Source: Deltaproteobacteria bacterium (GTDB lineage: Bacteria > Myxococcota_A > Polyangia > JACPQR01). Taken from it: a stretch of DNA of 64,000 nt. The DNA is taken from the NCBI GenBank assembly GCA_016190375.1, contig JACPQR010000044.1, positions 17,574 through 81,573 of the forward strand, read 5' to 3'. The position numbers and the translations under genes were made by a program. Below are positions 33,268 through 41,862 of this stretch, piece after piece. The first letter of the stretch is position 1; every line of letters starts with the position of its first letter. A model generated the notes under the pieces. That model made no database searches. It saw only the letters and a program-made list of their open reading frames with translations, and was not told the DNA's origin.

Positions 33268-34041
33268 GTGCTACAGTGGCGTCCCGTGGACGCGAAGCGA
33301 ATCCGCGAGATCCTGGAAGGAGTGCGCGCCGGCGACACGTCCGTCGATGCCGCCGTCGAGAGCCTTCGAGCGTTCCCTTACCAGGATCTCGGCTTCGCCA
33401 GCATCGATCACCACAGGCCCGTGCGCCAGGGATTCGCCGAGGTGATCTTCGGGATGTCGAAGCCCGCGGAGCAGATCGTCGCGATCGCCATGGAGCTGTC
33501 CCGCGCGGGATCGAACGTGCTCGTGACCAGGCTCGCGGCGGACAAGGCAGAGGAGGTGACGAGGGCGCTCGCCGGCTCCCGATACGACCCCGTCAGCCGC
33601 ACGCTCGTCCTTCGCCAGCACGATCCGGAGAACAGAGGTCGGGGCCCCGTCGCGGTGCTGTGCGCCGGGACCAGCGACCTGCCCGTGGCCGAAGAGGCTG
33701 CGGTCACGGCCGACCTGATGGGCAACGAGGTCCTCAGGCTGTACGACGTCGGGGTCGCCGGGATCCACAGGCTCCTCGGCCGGCGCGACGTGCTCGAGCA
33801 AGCCCGGGTCCTGATCGTGGTCGCGGGGATGGAGGGCGCGCTCCCCAGCGTGGTCGGCGGGCTCGTCTCGAAGCCGGTGATCGCGGTGCCGACCAGCGTC
33901 GGCTACGGCGCGAGCTTCCACGGGATCGCGGCGCTCCTGGGGATGCTCAATAGCTGCGCCGCCGGCGTGACCGTCGTCAACATCGACAACGGCTTCGGGG
34001 CCGGCGTTGCGGCCTCGCTGATCAACCGGAAGGACGCATGA
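33268..34041 (+). CDS. larB: LarB, nicotinic acid adenine dinucleotide carboxylase/hydrolase
   Basis: LarB (257 residues) makes the first step of the nickel-pincer nucleotide cofactor: it carboxylates NaAD and releases AMP. The N-terminal helix pair (IREILEGVRAGDTSVDAAVE) leads to the PurE-like core (FGMSKPAEQIVAIA, VAVLCAGTSDLPVAEEAAVTA, GVAGIHRLL, VVAGMEGALPSVVGGLVSKPVIAVPTSVGYG in outline, ending with GFGAGVAASLI). The family usually begins near the Asp-Ala-Lys-Arg segment, so GTG 33286 could be the real start instead of GTG 33268. It overlaps larC by ATGA. larA and larE are not in the window. Confidence 0.95.
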   Translation: MLQWRPVDAKRIREILEGVRAGDTSVDAAVESLRAFPYQDLGFASIDHHRPVRQGFAEVIFGMSKPAEQIVAIAMELSRAGSNVLVTRLAADKAEEVTRALAGSRYDPVSRTLVLRQHDPENRGRGPVAVLCAGTSDLPVAEEAAVTADLMGNEVLRLYDVGVAGIHRLLGRRDVLEQARVLIVVAGMEGALPSVVGGLVSKPVIAVPTSVGYGASFHGIAALLGMLNSCAAGVTVVNIDNGFGAGVAASLINRKDA

Positions 34042-35279
34042 GCCATCTGGACCACGATCATCCCCACGAGCATGCGCGCGGTGAGGCGCGCCGCATCGAC
34101 AGGGCGACGGCGGGAGCGGCGCGGATCGTTTACCTCGACTGCTTCTCGGGAATCGCGGGCGACATGACGCTCGCCGCCCTGGTGGACGCTGGCGTGCCGC
34201 TCGATCACGTCCGCGAGGAGCTCGGGTCCCTCGGGGTCACGGGCTGGCAGATCGCCACGCGCACGATCGTGCGGAGCGGCATCGCGGCCACCAAGCTCGA
34301 CGTCGAGGTCGGTGCCGGACAGCCCGAACGGACGTTCTCCGAGATCCGCTCGATCATCGAGGGATCGAAGCTGGCCGACGGTGCGCGATCGAGGGCGCTC
34401 CAGGTCTTCGAACGACTGGGGCGCGCAGAGGCGAGGGTCCACCGGGTCGAGCTCGACGACGTTCACTTCCACGAGGTCGGGGCGGTGGACGCCATCGTCG
34501 ACGTCTGCGGAACGGCGGTCGCGCTCGACTGGCTCGGCGCACGCGTGACCAGCGCGCCGGTTCCGCACGGCCGCGGCTTCGTCGAGGCTCGGCACGGAGT
34601 CCTGCCCCTGCCGTCCCCCGCGGCGCTCGAGGCCCTCGAGGGCGTGCCCGTCTACGGTGTGGATCTCGAGGCGGAGCTCGTGACGCCAACCGGGGCGGCC
34701 ATCGTCGGGGCGCTGGCGGAGTCGTTCGGCCCCTTGCCTTCGCTGAGGATCGAGTCGATCGGATGGGGAGCCGGCACGCGGGAGCTGCCCGATCGACCGA
34801 ACCTCCTGCGCGCGATCGTCGGCGAGCCCGCTCTTTCGTCGAGCCAGGGGACCCACTTCGTGATCGAGGCGAACGTGGACGACATGACGCCCGAGATCGC
34901 GGGGTTCCTGCTGGAGAGGCTCCTCTGCGAAGGAGCGCTCGACGTCTGGCTCGGTCCGGTGCAGATGAAGAAGGGACGTCCGGGCTTCCTCGTCGGCGTC
35001 CTGGCCCGGGCCGTCGATCGCGAACGGCTGGAGACGGTGCTCCTGTCCGAGTCCACGACGATCGGCGTACGCCGCCACGCGGTCGAGCGCCGCGAGCTAC
35101 CCCGGTCCTTCGAGACCGTCGAGACGCGATACGGCCCCATTCCGATCAAGGTCGCATCGGACGGCGTCGCCCACAACGCGGTCCCGGAGTTCGAGGCCTG
35201 CAAGTCGGCCGCCCTGGCCTACCGCGTCCCGCTCAAGGACGTCTTCGCCGAGGCGATCGCGGCATATCACCGCAGGTAG
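34038..35279 (+). CDS. larC: LarC, nickel-pincer cofactor nickel insertase
   Basis: LarC (413 residues) inserts nickel into the pincer cofactor using CTP. The N-terminus carries a His-rich leader (HLDHDHPHEHARG) before the conserved core YLDCFSGIAGDMTLAALVDAG. Other family blocks: VHFHEVGAVDAIVDVCG, PVPHGRGFVEARHGVLPLPSPA (in outline), ELVTPTGAAI, EANVDDMTPEIAGFLLERLL, VWLGPVQMKKGRPGFL and STTIGVRRH. Lactobacillus makes larC by programmed frameshift from two frames; here it is one continuous frame. The His-rich leader is a plausible nickel store. Coupled to larB. Confidence 0.95.
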   Translation: MSHLDHDHPHEHARGEARRIDRATAGAARIVYLDCFSGIAGDMTLAALVDAGVPLDHVREELGSLGVTGWQIATRTIVRSGIAATKLDVEVGAGQPERTFSEIRSIIEGSKLADGARSRALQVFERLGRAEARVHRVELDDVHFHEVGAVDAIVDVCGTAVALDWLGARVTSAPVPHGRGFVEARHGVLPLPSPAALEALEGVPVYGVDLEAELVTPTGAAIVGALAESFGPLPSLRIESIGWGAGTRELPDRPNLLRAIVGEPALSSSQGTHFVIEANVDDMTPEIAGFLLERLLCEGALDVWLGPVQMKKGRPGFLVGVLARAVDRERLETVLLSESTTIGVRRHAVERRELPRSFETVETRYGPIPIKVASDGVAHNAVPEFEACKSAALAYRVPLKDVFAEAIAAYHRR

Positions 35280-35322
35280 CGAGCGTCGCCGTCGTGGTAT
35301 CGTGACGCCTCCTGTGGAGGGG

Positions 35323-37428
35323 ATGAAGGAGCGCGGGAGCGCATTCGGGGAAGGACGCGCCGGGCTGGAGCTTCCCGGCGGGTACGAGCTCCTGAAGCGG
35401 ATCGGCGTCGGGGGCATGGCGGAGGTCTTCCTCGCGAGGCAGACCGTCGGCGCCGGGGTGGAGCGGCCGGTCGTGATCAAGCGGATGCTGCCCGAGATCG
35501 CCGGCGATCCGCTGTTCGTTTCGATGTTCGTGGAGGAGGCTCGAGTGGCCGCCCAGCTCCAGCACCCGAACATCGTGCAGATCTACGACGTCGTGATGGC
35601 GGGGACCTGCCCCTGCATCGTCATGGAGCACCTCGACGGCTTCGACGTGCGCTGGCTGGCGCGTCGCAGCGGCGAGCGCGCGAGCCGCACCGTGCCGGTC
35701 GCCGCGGTGGCGGCGATCGGAGCCGGCGCGGCGCACGGCCTGGGGCACGCTCATCGAAAGCGTGGGCTCGACGGGAGGCCCCTCGGAATCGTGCACCGGG
35801 ACGTCTCTCCACACAACCTGTTCGTCACTCGCGACGGCGCGGTCAAGGTGGTGGACTTCGGCATCGCCAAGTCGAGCGCGCAGATGACGGCGACCCAGGA
35901 AGGGGCGATCAAGGGAAAGATCCCGTACATGTCGCCCGAGCAGGTGCGGGGCGAGGCGCTCGACGCCTCGAGCGATCTGTTCTCTCTCGGTGTCGTTCTC
36001 TGGGAGACCGCGACGGGGCATCGCCTCTTCCGGCGCGGCAGCGTGGAGCAAGCGGTGCAGGCGGTGCTCGCCTCGCCGATCCCAGCGCCGTCGCAGGTGC
36101 TCGAGGGGTTGCCGCCCCGGTTCGACGAGATCACTTGCAAGGCGCTCGCGCGCGACAGAGCGGCCCGCTACGCGACGGCGAAGGACCTGGCGCAGGACCT
36201 CGAGGAGCTCGCCCAGGAGCTCAAGGCGGGATCGAGCCAGATCCTGCTCTCCAGGCTGATCGAGAAGCTGGTGCGCGCGGGGGAGGAGAAGATGCGCCTG
36301 CCGCCATCCAAGATCGACACGGAGGAGGTGACCAACCCAGCCGGCACTCCTCCGCGAACGGGAGGCGAGCGCGACGCCCGCGACTCGCAGGTCGCCGGTC
36401 GTTCGGCGATTCTCACCGTACGCGGCGGAGTCGATGGACGCGTGCGGCCCGGGCGCGCGAGCGAGCTGAAGTCCGCCGGACCGGTCGCCGGCGAGACCTC
36501 GATCCGGGCCGCCGTGCCGACGAAGTACGGCGGTTTCGAGGCGCCGATGGCCCCCCCGGCCGGCTCGGGGCCGTCGCCCGGCGCCGCGAGGCCCGCCAGC
36601 CCGTCCGGACCCGAGCCAGACCTCGAGGCCGTGGACGCGGCCCTCGAGCATGGGCTCTCCTCGCTCGAAGCCCCGTCCGAGCCCGAGCTCGATTCCGGCG
36701 CCCCACCGTCCGCCCGCGCCCGGCCCGCGTCGGGCGGGCGGGAGCTCGACGCGGCGGAGGTCCCGGGTGCCCCGCTCGATCTCGCGGTCGACGTCGCCCG
36801 CGAGCGGAAGGCGCAGGTGTTCCGCGAGGATCTCGACCGCAAGGCCAGAAGCCTGGCGGATTATGGCGAGGCACCGGGCCTGCTCCGTGCTCCGCTGTAC
36901 GCATTGCGGGTGCGCAGGCGGCGCGCCTGGCTGGCGCGCAGGGTCGCGGTCCTGCGCGAGGCGGTCGAGGCGGCGAGGGCCGAGGCCCTACAGCTTCTCT
37001 CCGGGCTGGGCGAGAAGGTCCGGACCGGCTGCTCGAGCCATCGGGAGCTGGGGTCCCTGCTGGACCAGATCGAGCGCGCCGAGGGCGAGATGAGGCTGCG
37101 GGCGAAGGAGGTCGAGGCCGGCGACGCCAGCGTCGAGGAGCGCCGGCTCCTCGAGGCCGCTCGCGCGGCGCTGCGAGCGCTCCTCGCCGACCTCGGGAGG
37201 CGCGCCCTGGAGAAGGGAATCGTGGACCCGGACGAGAGGGCGGCGACGACCGCTCGCGCCGCGAAAGAGCGCGCGGCCACCCGGGGAAGGGACCTCGAGC
37301 TCTACGAGCGTGCTCGGATGATGTTCGATCAGACCGCGGTGCGACGGGGCTGGGTCGTTCTCTCGTGGAGCGCCGTGATCGTCGTCGCCGCCGCGGTCGG
37401 TGCCTGCTACTTGTTCGGCTTGCTCTGA
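35323..37428 (+). CDS. Ser/Thr protein kinase with tail-anchor helix
   Basis: Hanks-type kinase of 701 residues. ATG 35323 has GGAGG close before it; an in-frame GTG at 35302 exists. Motifs: IGVGGMAEVF loop, Lys53, MEHLDGFD hinge, HRDVSPHN, DFG, SPEQ. After the kinase (about 20-310) there is a Pro/Gly/Ser-rich linker, then an Arg/Glu/Ala-rich helical region with coiled-coil character (LDQIERAEGEMRLRAKEVEA). The protein ends in one hydrophobic helix at the very C-terminus (VVLSWSAVIVVAAAVGACYL), so no extracytoplasmic sensor exists. This differs from the PEGA kinase at 5.3-7.5 kb. Its 3' end overlaps the convergent Cys-rich gene by 22 bp. Confidence 0.9.
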   Translation: MKERGSAFGEGRAGLELPGGYELLKRIGVGGMAEVFLARQTVGAGVERPVVIKRMLPEIAGDPLFVSMFVEEARVAAQLQHPNIVQIYDVVMAGTCPCIVMEHLDGFDVRWLARRSGERASRTVPVAAVAAIGAGAAHGLGHAHRKRGLDGRPLGIVHRDVSPHNLFVTRDGAVKVVDFGIAKSSAQMTATQEGAIKGKIPYMSPEQVRGEALDASSDLFSLGVVLWETATGHRLFRRGSVEQAVQAVLASPIPAPSQVLEGLPPRFDEITCKALARDRAARYATAKDLAQDLEELAQELKAGSSQILLSRLIEKLVRAGEEKMRLPPSKIDTEEVTNPAGTPPRTGGERDARDSQVAGRSAILTVRGGVDGRVRPGRASELKSAGPVAGETSIRAAVPTKYGGFEAPMAPPAGSGPSPGAARPASPSGPEPDLEAVDAALEHGLSSLEAPSEPELDSGAPPSARARPASGGRELDAAEVPGAPLDLAVDVARERKAQVFREDLDRKARSLADYGEAPGLLRAPLYALRVRRRRAWLARRVAVLREAVEAARAEALQLLSGLGEKVRTGCSSHRELGSLLDQIERAEGEMRLRAKEVEAGDASVEERRLLEAARAALRALLADLGRRALEKGIVDPDERAATTARAAKERAATRGRDLELYERARMMFDQTAVRRGWVVLSWSAVIVVAAAVGACYLFGLL

Positions 37429-38198
37429 CGGCGGGCGAGCGCGACGGCGATCAGGCCGAGGCTCATTGCCGCGAGGGCGGAGCCCCGCCGGGAAGCAGGC
37501 GAGGGCGCCGCGGAGCAGCCGGAGGCCTCGCCTTCCGCGTCGCAGCCGGACAGGTCGCAGGTGACCTCGCCGCGAGCGGACACGTCGACCTCGATGTCCT
37601 GCGTGGCGAGGTAGGTGATGCAGGCCTCGATGTCCGAGGCATGCACGTACTGGCCGTTGCAGAAGATCGCCCCCGAGGGCTCCTCGCAGCGCGCGACGCA
37701 GCCGCCCTCGAGCTCGGCGAAGCAGTCGATGTTGCAGTCGAAGTTCACGGACGTGGTGCACGAGCCGGTGCAGCACCGGGTGCAGTGCTCCTGGCAATCG
37801 CTGGGCGGCACCTCGCACGCCTCGTTGCAGTGGATGTCGCACTGGGCTCGCGCGGTCTCGGCGCAGTCCTCGCTGGCCTGCGCCTCCTCGCACTGCTCGG
37901 TGACCGGCCCGTCGCACTCGCCGTGGCAGCCCACGAAGCAATCGAGAGCTTCCGGATTGCAGGTCAGGATGCATTGCTCGCCGCAGGAGTCCACGCACTG
38001 CGTCTCGGCGGAGGCCGTGCACTCGCCCGTGCAACCCACCTCGAAGCTCATCGGCGTGCACTGCGCGGTGCACCCGCCCTCGACCTCGATCCGGCAGTCG
38101 AGCCCGCCCGAGAAATCGAAGTTGCCGCATGGGTCGTCCTGCGCCCCGGCGGCCATCGGGAGGGAAAGGACCACGAAGGCGATTGCGAAGTTTCTCAC
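37407..38198 (-). CDS. Cys-rich secreted protein with MYXO-CTERM-like anchor
   Basis: Protein of 263 residues from GTG 38198, which has AGGAG eight bases upstream and directly precedes a signal peptide (FAIAFVVLSLPMAAGAQ). The mature chain has more than 35 Cys in repeating C-x3-C and C-x2-3-C patterns (CTAQCTPMSFEVGCTGEC; CVDSCGEQCILTC; CDIHCNEAC). It ends with SGC, a Ser/Pro/Ala spacer, a hydrophobic helix (GSALAAMSLGLIAVALA) and basic residues, the layout of the myxobacterial MYXO-CTERM sorting signal. Probably surface-anchored and disulfide-stabilised; function unknown. Confidence 0.78.
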   Translation of the reverse strand: MRNFAIAFVVLSLPMAAGAQDDPCGNFDFSGGLDCRIEVEGGCTAQCTPMSFEVGCTGECTASAETQCVDSCGEQCILTCNPEALDCFVGCHGECDGPVTEQCEEAQASEDCAETARAQCDIHCNEACEVPPSDCQEHCTRCCTGSCTTSVNFDCNIDCFAELEGGCVARCEEPSGAIFCNGQYVHASDIEACITYLATQDIEVDVSARGEVTCDLSGCDAEGEASGCSAAPSPASRRGSALAAMSLGLIAVALARRQSKPNK

Positions 38199-38369
38199 TG
38201 GCTTCTCCTGTTCTCGAGGTGGAACCGCCCGCAGCAATGCGCAGGCCACACCGGTTTTCCCATGACCCTGCAGCAACCCGGGGTGTCCCACCACGACATC
38301 GCGATCATCTCGACTCGCCCGGACTGTTGCAAGAAAGGCACGCTTGCGGGGCGGCTCGCGGCGCCTCGC

Positions 38370-39026
38370 TCAGCCCGCCGCGCCTCCAAGTCGCAGGACG
38401 GCGGTCCAGTCGTTTCGCCGATCGACCGAGACGAACGGCAGGCGAACATCCAGCGAAGTCGGCGGCAGCGCCACGCCCAGGACGCAGGCGCCAACGACCA
38501 CGTCGCTCGAGCAGGAGTCCCGGAGATCACGCCCGCGGTGGATGACGTTGACGCGACGCGCCGGCGTGGAATCGATTGTCGCCCTGGCGATCTCGTCGAG
38601 CGGCGCCGGCGCGGGCATCGCGCTCTCGATCTGCCAGGCGCGGAACGCAGCCGGCTCCGGGAGGTCCGCGTACAGTCGCTCGACGTCCCTGCCGGAGTCG
38701 CGCTCGAGCGCGATCGCGAGGATCGCTGCGAGGCCGGCGTCGCCGGCTCGACACCTGGCCCTGAACAGCAGCTCCGTTGCGGGTACCACGACACTGGGGA
38801 AGCGCTCGCACGGGCGGAGCTCGACGGCCGAACGCCCGACGATCGCGGGCACAGGTCCGCCGAGGTCGTAGGCGGCGATCAGGAGGACTGGCTCGGGCCA
38901 GCCCCCGAGCAGCCCGTCGTCACCCCTGGCGATCTCGAGCGACAGGAGGCGCACCGAGATCGTCCGGTGCCCGGCCGGCGGCCCGGGCGTCCGTCTGGTG
39001 CGACCGCGGCGCTTCTTGCGGCCCAT
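38370..39026 (-). CDS. Hypothetical protein
   Basis: Frame of 218 residues; start ATG 39026 begins with a very basic stretch (GRKKRRGRTRR). The rest is a beta-rich globular sequence (TISVRLLSLEIARGDD, EPVLLIAAYDLGG, FPSVVVPATELLFRAR, SDVVVGACVLGVALPP). Alternating hydrophobic strands suggest a sandwich fold, but no family is recognised. No signal peptide or membrane helix. It lies 52 bp downstream of the deacetylase-family gene on the same strand and may share its transcript. Confidence 0.6.
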   Translation of the reverse strand: MGRKKRRGRTRRTPGPPAGHRTISVRLLSLEIARGDDGLLGGWPEPVLLIAAYDLGGPVPAIVGRSAVELRPCERFPSVVVPATELLFRARCRAGDAGLAAILAIALERDSGRDVERLYADLPEPAAFRAWQIESAMPAPAPLDEIARATIDSTPARRVNVIHRGRDLRDSCSSDVVVGACVLGVALPPTSLDVRLPFVSVDRRNDWTAVLRLGGAAG

Positions 39027-39078
39027 CGCAGGAGCATTACGCCGCCCCCGCGGTCCGCGTCCAGTGGCGGAGGGTTTC

Positions 39079-40101
39079 TCACAGCCGCCAGGTGCGGGAG
39101 TGGATCTCGCGGCATTGCCGCAAGACGGCTTCCGTTCGGGCGCTCGCGCCGGCCGGGAAGTCGGCCTGGGCGCCCGTGAGCACCTCCAGGCATGCCCGGA
39201 CCGACGCTCGCAGGGCCTCGAGGTCGTAGCCACCCTCGAGGACGAGGACCAGCTTGCCAGCGCAGGCCTGGTCGGCGAGTCCCTTGACCGCGGAGCACAT
39301 CGCCGCGAAGCCGCGCTCGGTCACGTCCATCTCGGCGAGCGGATCGCTCCGGTGCGGATCGAATCCAGCGGAGACGATGACGATGTCCGGCTGGAACCGG
39401 CTCGCGATTGGAACGAACAGCTCGCGGAACACCAAGCCGTAGTCGGCGTCGCCCTGTCCCGGTGGAAGCGGCGCGTTCACCGTGAAGCCCGCGCCGGATC
39501 CGACGCCGACCTCGCTCGCCGCGCCGGTCCCGGGGTAGAAGGGGAACTGATGCACCGACATGTAAAGGACGTCGCGGCGCGCCTCGAAGGCGTGCTGGGT
39601 GCCGTTACCGTGATGCACGTCCCAATCCACGATGGCCACGCGCTCCGCGCCGAGAGCCCGCGCCGCCTCGGCAGCGATCGCGACGTTGTCGAGGAGGCAG
39701 AAGCCCATCGCCCGATCCGCCTCGGCGTGATGGCCTGGGGGCCTGACGAGCGCGAACGCGGTCGCGGCCTCCTGCTGCCACACTTCTTCGACCGCACCGA
39801 TGGCCGCGCCGGCCGCGAGCCTCGCCGCAGCGATGCTGTCCTCCGAGACCACGGTGTCGGCGTCGAGCTGCGCGACCTGTCCCTGAAGGTCGAGGAGCGC
39901 CGCGAGATAGCCGGCCTCGTGGACCCGCAGGATCTCCGCGTCCGTCGCGGGCCGTGGCCTTCGCCTGACGGTTCCTGGGATCGGGGTCCCGTCGAGGTCC
40001 TCGATGATCGCGGCCAGACGCTCGGGCCTCTCCGGATGTCCGGGCCCAGGGTCGTGGCGCAGGAACAGATCGTCAGTGAGGATCAGCGTCTGCATGGGCA
40101 T
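39079..40101 (-). CDS. Histone deacetylase/AcuC family hydrolase
   Basis: Zinc amidohydrolase of 340 residues (ATG 40101, alternative 40095). Family motifs: HDPGPGHPERPERL at the N-terminus; FALVRPPGHHAEADRAMGFC with the tandem catalytic His; VAIVDWDVHHGNGTQ with Asp and His zinc ligands; VSAGFDPHRSDPL with the third ligand Asp; and LEGGYDLEAL with Gly-Gly-Tyr. All catalytic residues are present. Bacterial members deacetylate acetyl-CoA synthetase, acetylpolyamines or small amides; the substrate cannot be chosen from sequence. Divergent from the EamA transporter gene with only 20 bp between starts. Confidence 0.93.
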   Translation of the reverse strand: MPMQTLILTDDLFLRHDPGPGHPERPERLAAIIEDLDGTPIPGTVRRRPRPATDAEILRVHEAGYLAALLDLQGQVAQLDADTVVSEDSIAAARLAAGAAIGAVEEVWQQEAATAFALVRPPGHHAEADRAMGFCLLDNVAIAAEAARALGAERVAIVDWDVHHGNGTQHAFEARRDVLYMSVHQFPFYPGTGAASEVGVGSGAGFTVNAPLPPGQGDADYGLVFRELFVPIASRFQPDIVIVSAGFDPHRSDPLAEMDVTERGFAAMCSAVKGLADQACAGKLVLVLEGGYDLEALRASVRACLEVLTGAQADFPAGASARTEAVLRQCREIHSRTWRL

Positions 40102-40121
40102 GGCAGGATAGTTCGAAATCC

Positions 40122-41207
40122 ATGACCGAGCCCGATCACGTCAGCGGTCCTGCCCCGAACGCGCGAAGAGGCTTCGCGCTCGCCCTCGGGGCCGCCGCGT
40201 CGTTCGGCCTTGGAATTCCCCTGATCCAGCGGGCGAGCGAGGGTGTGGGCTCGTTCTTCGCAGCCGCGCTCCTGTATGCCGGCGCCGCCTTGTCGTGCGG
40301 GTTCTCGCTCGCGTGGACCACGCCGCGGGCGCGCGGCGAGGCGCCCCTGGGCCGGCCGCAGCTCCCACTCCTGGTCGGGATCGCCGTCCTCGGCGCGGCG
40401 CTCTCGCCCGCCGCGCTGATCTGGGGCCTCGCGCGGACGAGCGGACTCTCCGCGGCGCTGCTCCTGAACGCCGAAGGCGCCTTCACGGTGCTCCTCGCGA
40501 GGCTGCTCGAGTCGGAGCGCCTTGGCGGCCGTCTCGTGCTCGCCGTGACCCTGATCTTCGCCGGCTCCGCGCTGGTGGCGCTCGGCGAGGTCTCCGGCGG
40601 ACCTGGCACGGGCGGCATTGTGGGTGTCCTCGCCGTGGCTGCCGCGACGCTGGGCTGGGCGACCGACAGCACGCTGGCCTCGAGGCTCTCCGGCTTCGAT
40701 CCCCGCGCCGTGGTCGCCGCGAAGAGCGCCATCGGCGCCGTCCTCTCGATCGCCCTCGCCCTCACGCTCGGCGAGTCGGGACCCGTCCTCCTGGCTGCGG
40801 CGGCCCTGGTCGCGATCGGCTCGGTCAGCTACGGCGCCAGCCTCATGCTCTACCTGTCCGCCCAGCGGATCCTCGGCGCCGGGCGCGCGGGCGCCGTCTT
40901 CTCCGTGGGCCCCTTCTTCGGCGCGCTCCTGGCGCTCGCCCTCGGGGACCGCACCGGAAGCTGGATCGTCGCGCCCGCGGCGCTCCTCTTGGTTTCCGGC
41001 GTTGGGCTCCAGATCGCGGAGCGCCACGCCCACGCCCATCGCCACGCGGGGCTGGCCCACGACCACCGGCACGGTCACGATGACGGCCACCACGACCACC
41101 TTCACGATCCGATGCCGGCCAGTCCTCACAGCCACGTCCACGCGCACGACGAGCGCGTCCACGCGCACCCTCACACGGACGATGCCCACCACCGGCACAG
41201 GCACTGA
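40122..41207 (+). CDS. EamA/DMT-family transporter with His-rich C-terminal tail
   Basis: Membrane protein of 361 residues. Two EamA halves give ten hydrophobic helices (GFALALGAAASFGLGIPLI ... GSWIVAPAALLLVSGVGLQI). The last 65 residues are a soluble tail with more than 20 His (HAHAHRHAGL; DHRHGHDDGHHDH; HSHVHAH; HHRHRH). This resembles His-rich metal-binding segments of zinc and nickel transporters, so metal export or uptake is plausible although most EamA proteins move metabolites. larC, 5 kb upstream, also has a His-rich leader and handles nickel, but this is only circumstantial. Confidence 0.85.
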   Translation: MTEPDHVSGPAPNARRGFALALGAAASFGLGIPLIQRASEGVGSFFAAALLYAGAALSCGFSLAWTTPRARGEAPLGRPQLPLLVGIAVLGAALSPAALIWGLARTSGLSAALLLNAEGAFTVLLARLLESERLGGRLVLAVTLIFAGSALVALGEVSGGPGTGGIVGVLAVAAATLGWATDSTLASRLSGFDPRAVVAAKSAIGAVLSIALALTLGESGPVLLAAAALVAIGSVSYGASLMLYLSAQRILGAGRAGAVFSVGPFFGALLALALGDRTGSWIVAPAALLLVSGVGLQIAERHAHAHRHAGLAHDHRHGHDDGHHDHLHDPMPASPHSHVHAHDERVHAHPHTDDAHHRHRH

Positions 41208-41299
41208 CGGATAGCTCGCTTCGCACGGAGGCATGCACGTGGCCGGCGGCGCGTTCCAGCGATCACGTGATACGCTCGTCCGACGACGTAGCCGTTGTA

Positions 41300-41818
41300 C
41301 TAAGGATAGATCCTGACTTCGATCGCCTCGTTCGTCCGTTCGCCGAAGGCGTAGACGTCGGTGTCGCAGCCCGAGGCCTTCGGCTTGGGAACGCACGCGT
41401 CGAAGATGCAGCGATTGTCCGGGCACTCATCGTTCGCCGTGCAGTCCTCGCCCACGGGCGTGTCCGTGGTGTAAGCCTCGACCAGGACCATGTACGAGCC
41501 TTCCGTGACCTCCGTCGTGACGTGGGGCGCCGCGAGCTGATCCCAGGTCTCGTACTCCGGGTCGTGGGTGTTCGCGAAGTCGTCGGCCTGGACCCGCCGC
41601 GTCGCCAGGCCCTGGCAGTTCGTCACGCCAGGGCTCAGGAAGAAGCCGGCCACCGACTGGACGTCCGATAGGACTCCCTGAGCCGCGTTGACCGTGATGT
41701 CGAGGATGACGAGCCCTTCGCCTTCGCCCTCGCCCTCGCCTTCGCCACCATCGTCGTCACCGCAGCCGGCGATCGCCGCGGCCAGGAAGAGCACCCAGGA
41801 GAACCGTTGTCTTTCCAT
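41300..41818 (-). CDS. Small lipoprotein with Gly-Glu linker
   Basis: Lipoprotein of 172 residues. Signal (FSWVLFLAAAIAGC) with a clear lipobox A-G-C. It is followed by a Gly/Glu alternating linker, encoded by a hexanucleotide tract around 41718-41745, and a beta domain (LVILDITVNAAQGVL; GSYMVLVEAYTT). It ends in a short Cys-containing segment (DCTANDECPDNRCIFDAC). No family recognised. The linker tract could vary in length by slippage. Confidence 0.72.
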   Translation of the reverse strand: MERQRFSWVLFLAAAIAGCGDDDGGEGEGEGEGEGLVILDITVNAAQGVLSDVQSVAGFFLSPGVTNCQGLATRRVQADDFANTHDPEYETWDQLAAPHVTTEVTEGSYMVLVEAYTTDTPVGEDCTANDECPDNRCIFDACVPKPKASGCDTDVYAFGERTNEAIEVRIYP

Positions 41819-41862
41819 TCCTCCTCCTCGCTCGCCTCGCGGGACGCAATCGTAGCGCGTCC

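Noticed and set aside
36135..39179. 1014-codon plus-strand frame across the fourth kinase and the Cys-rich gene
   Set aside because: It is out of frame with two convincing genes, is Arg/Gly-rich and has no domain features. Shadow frame.
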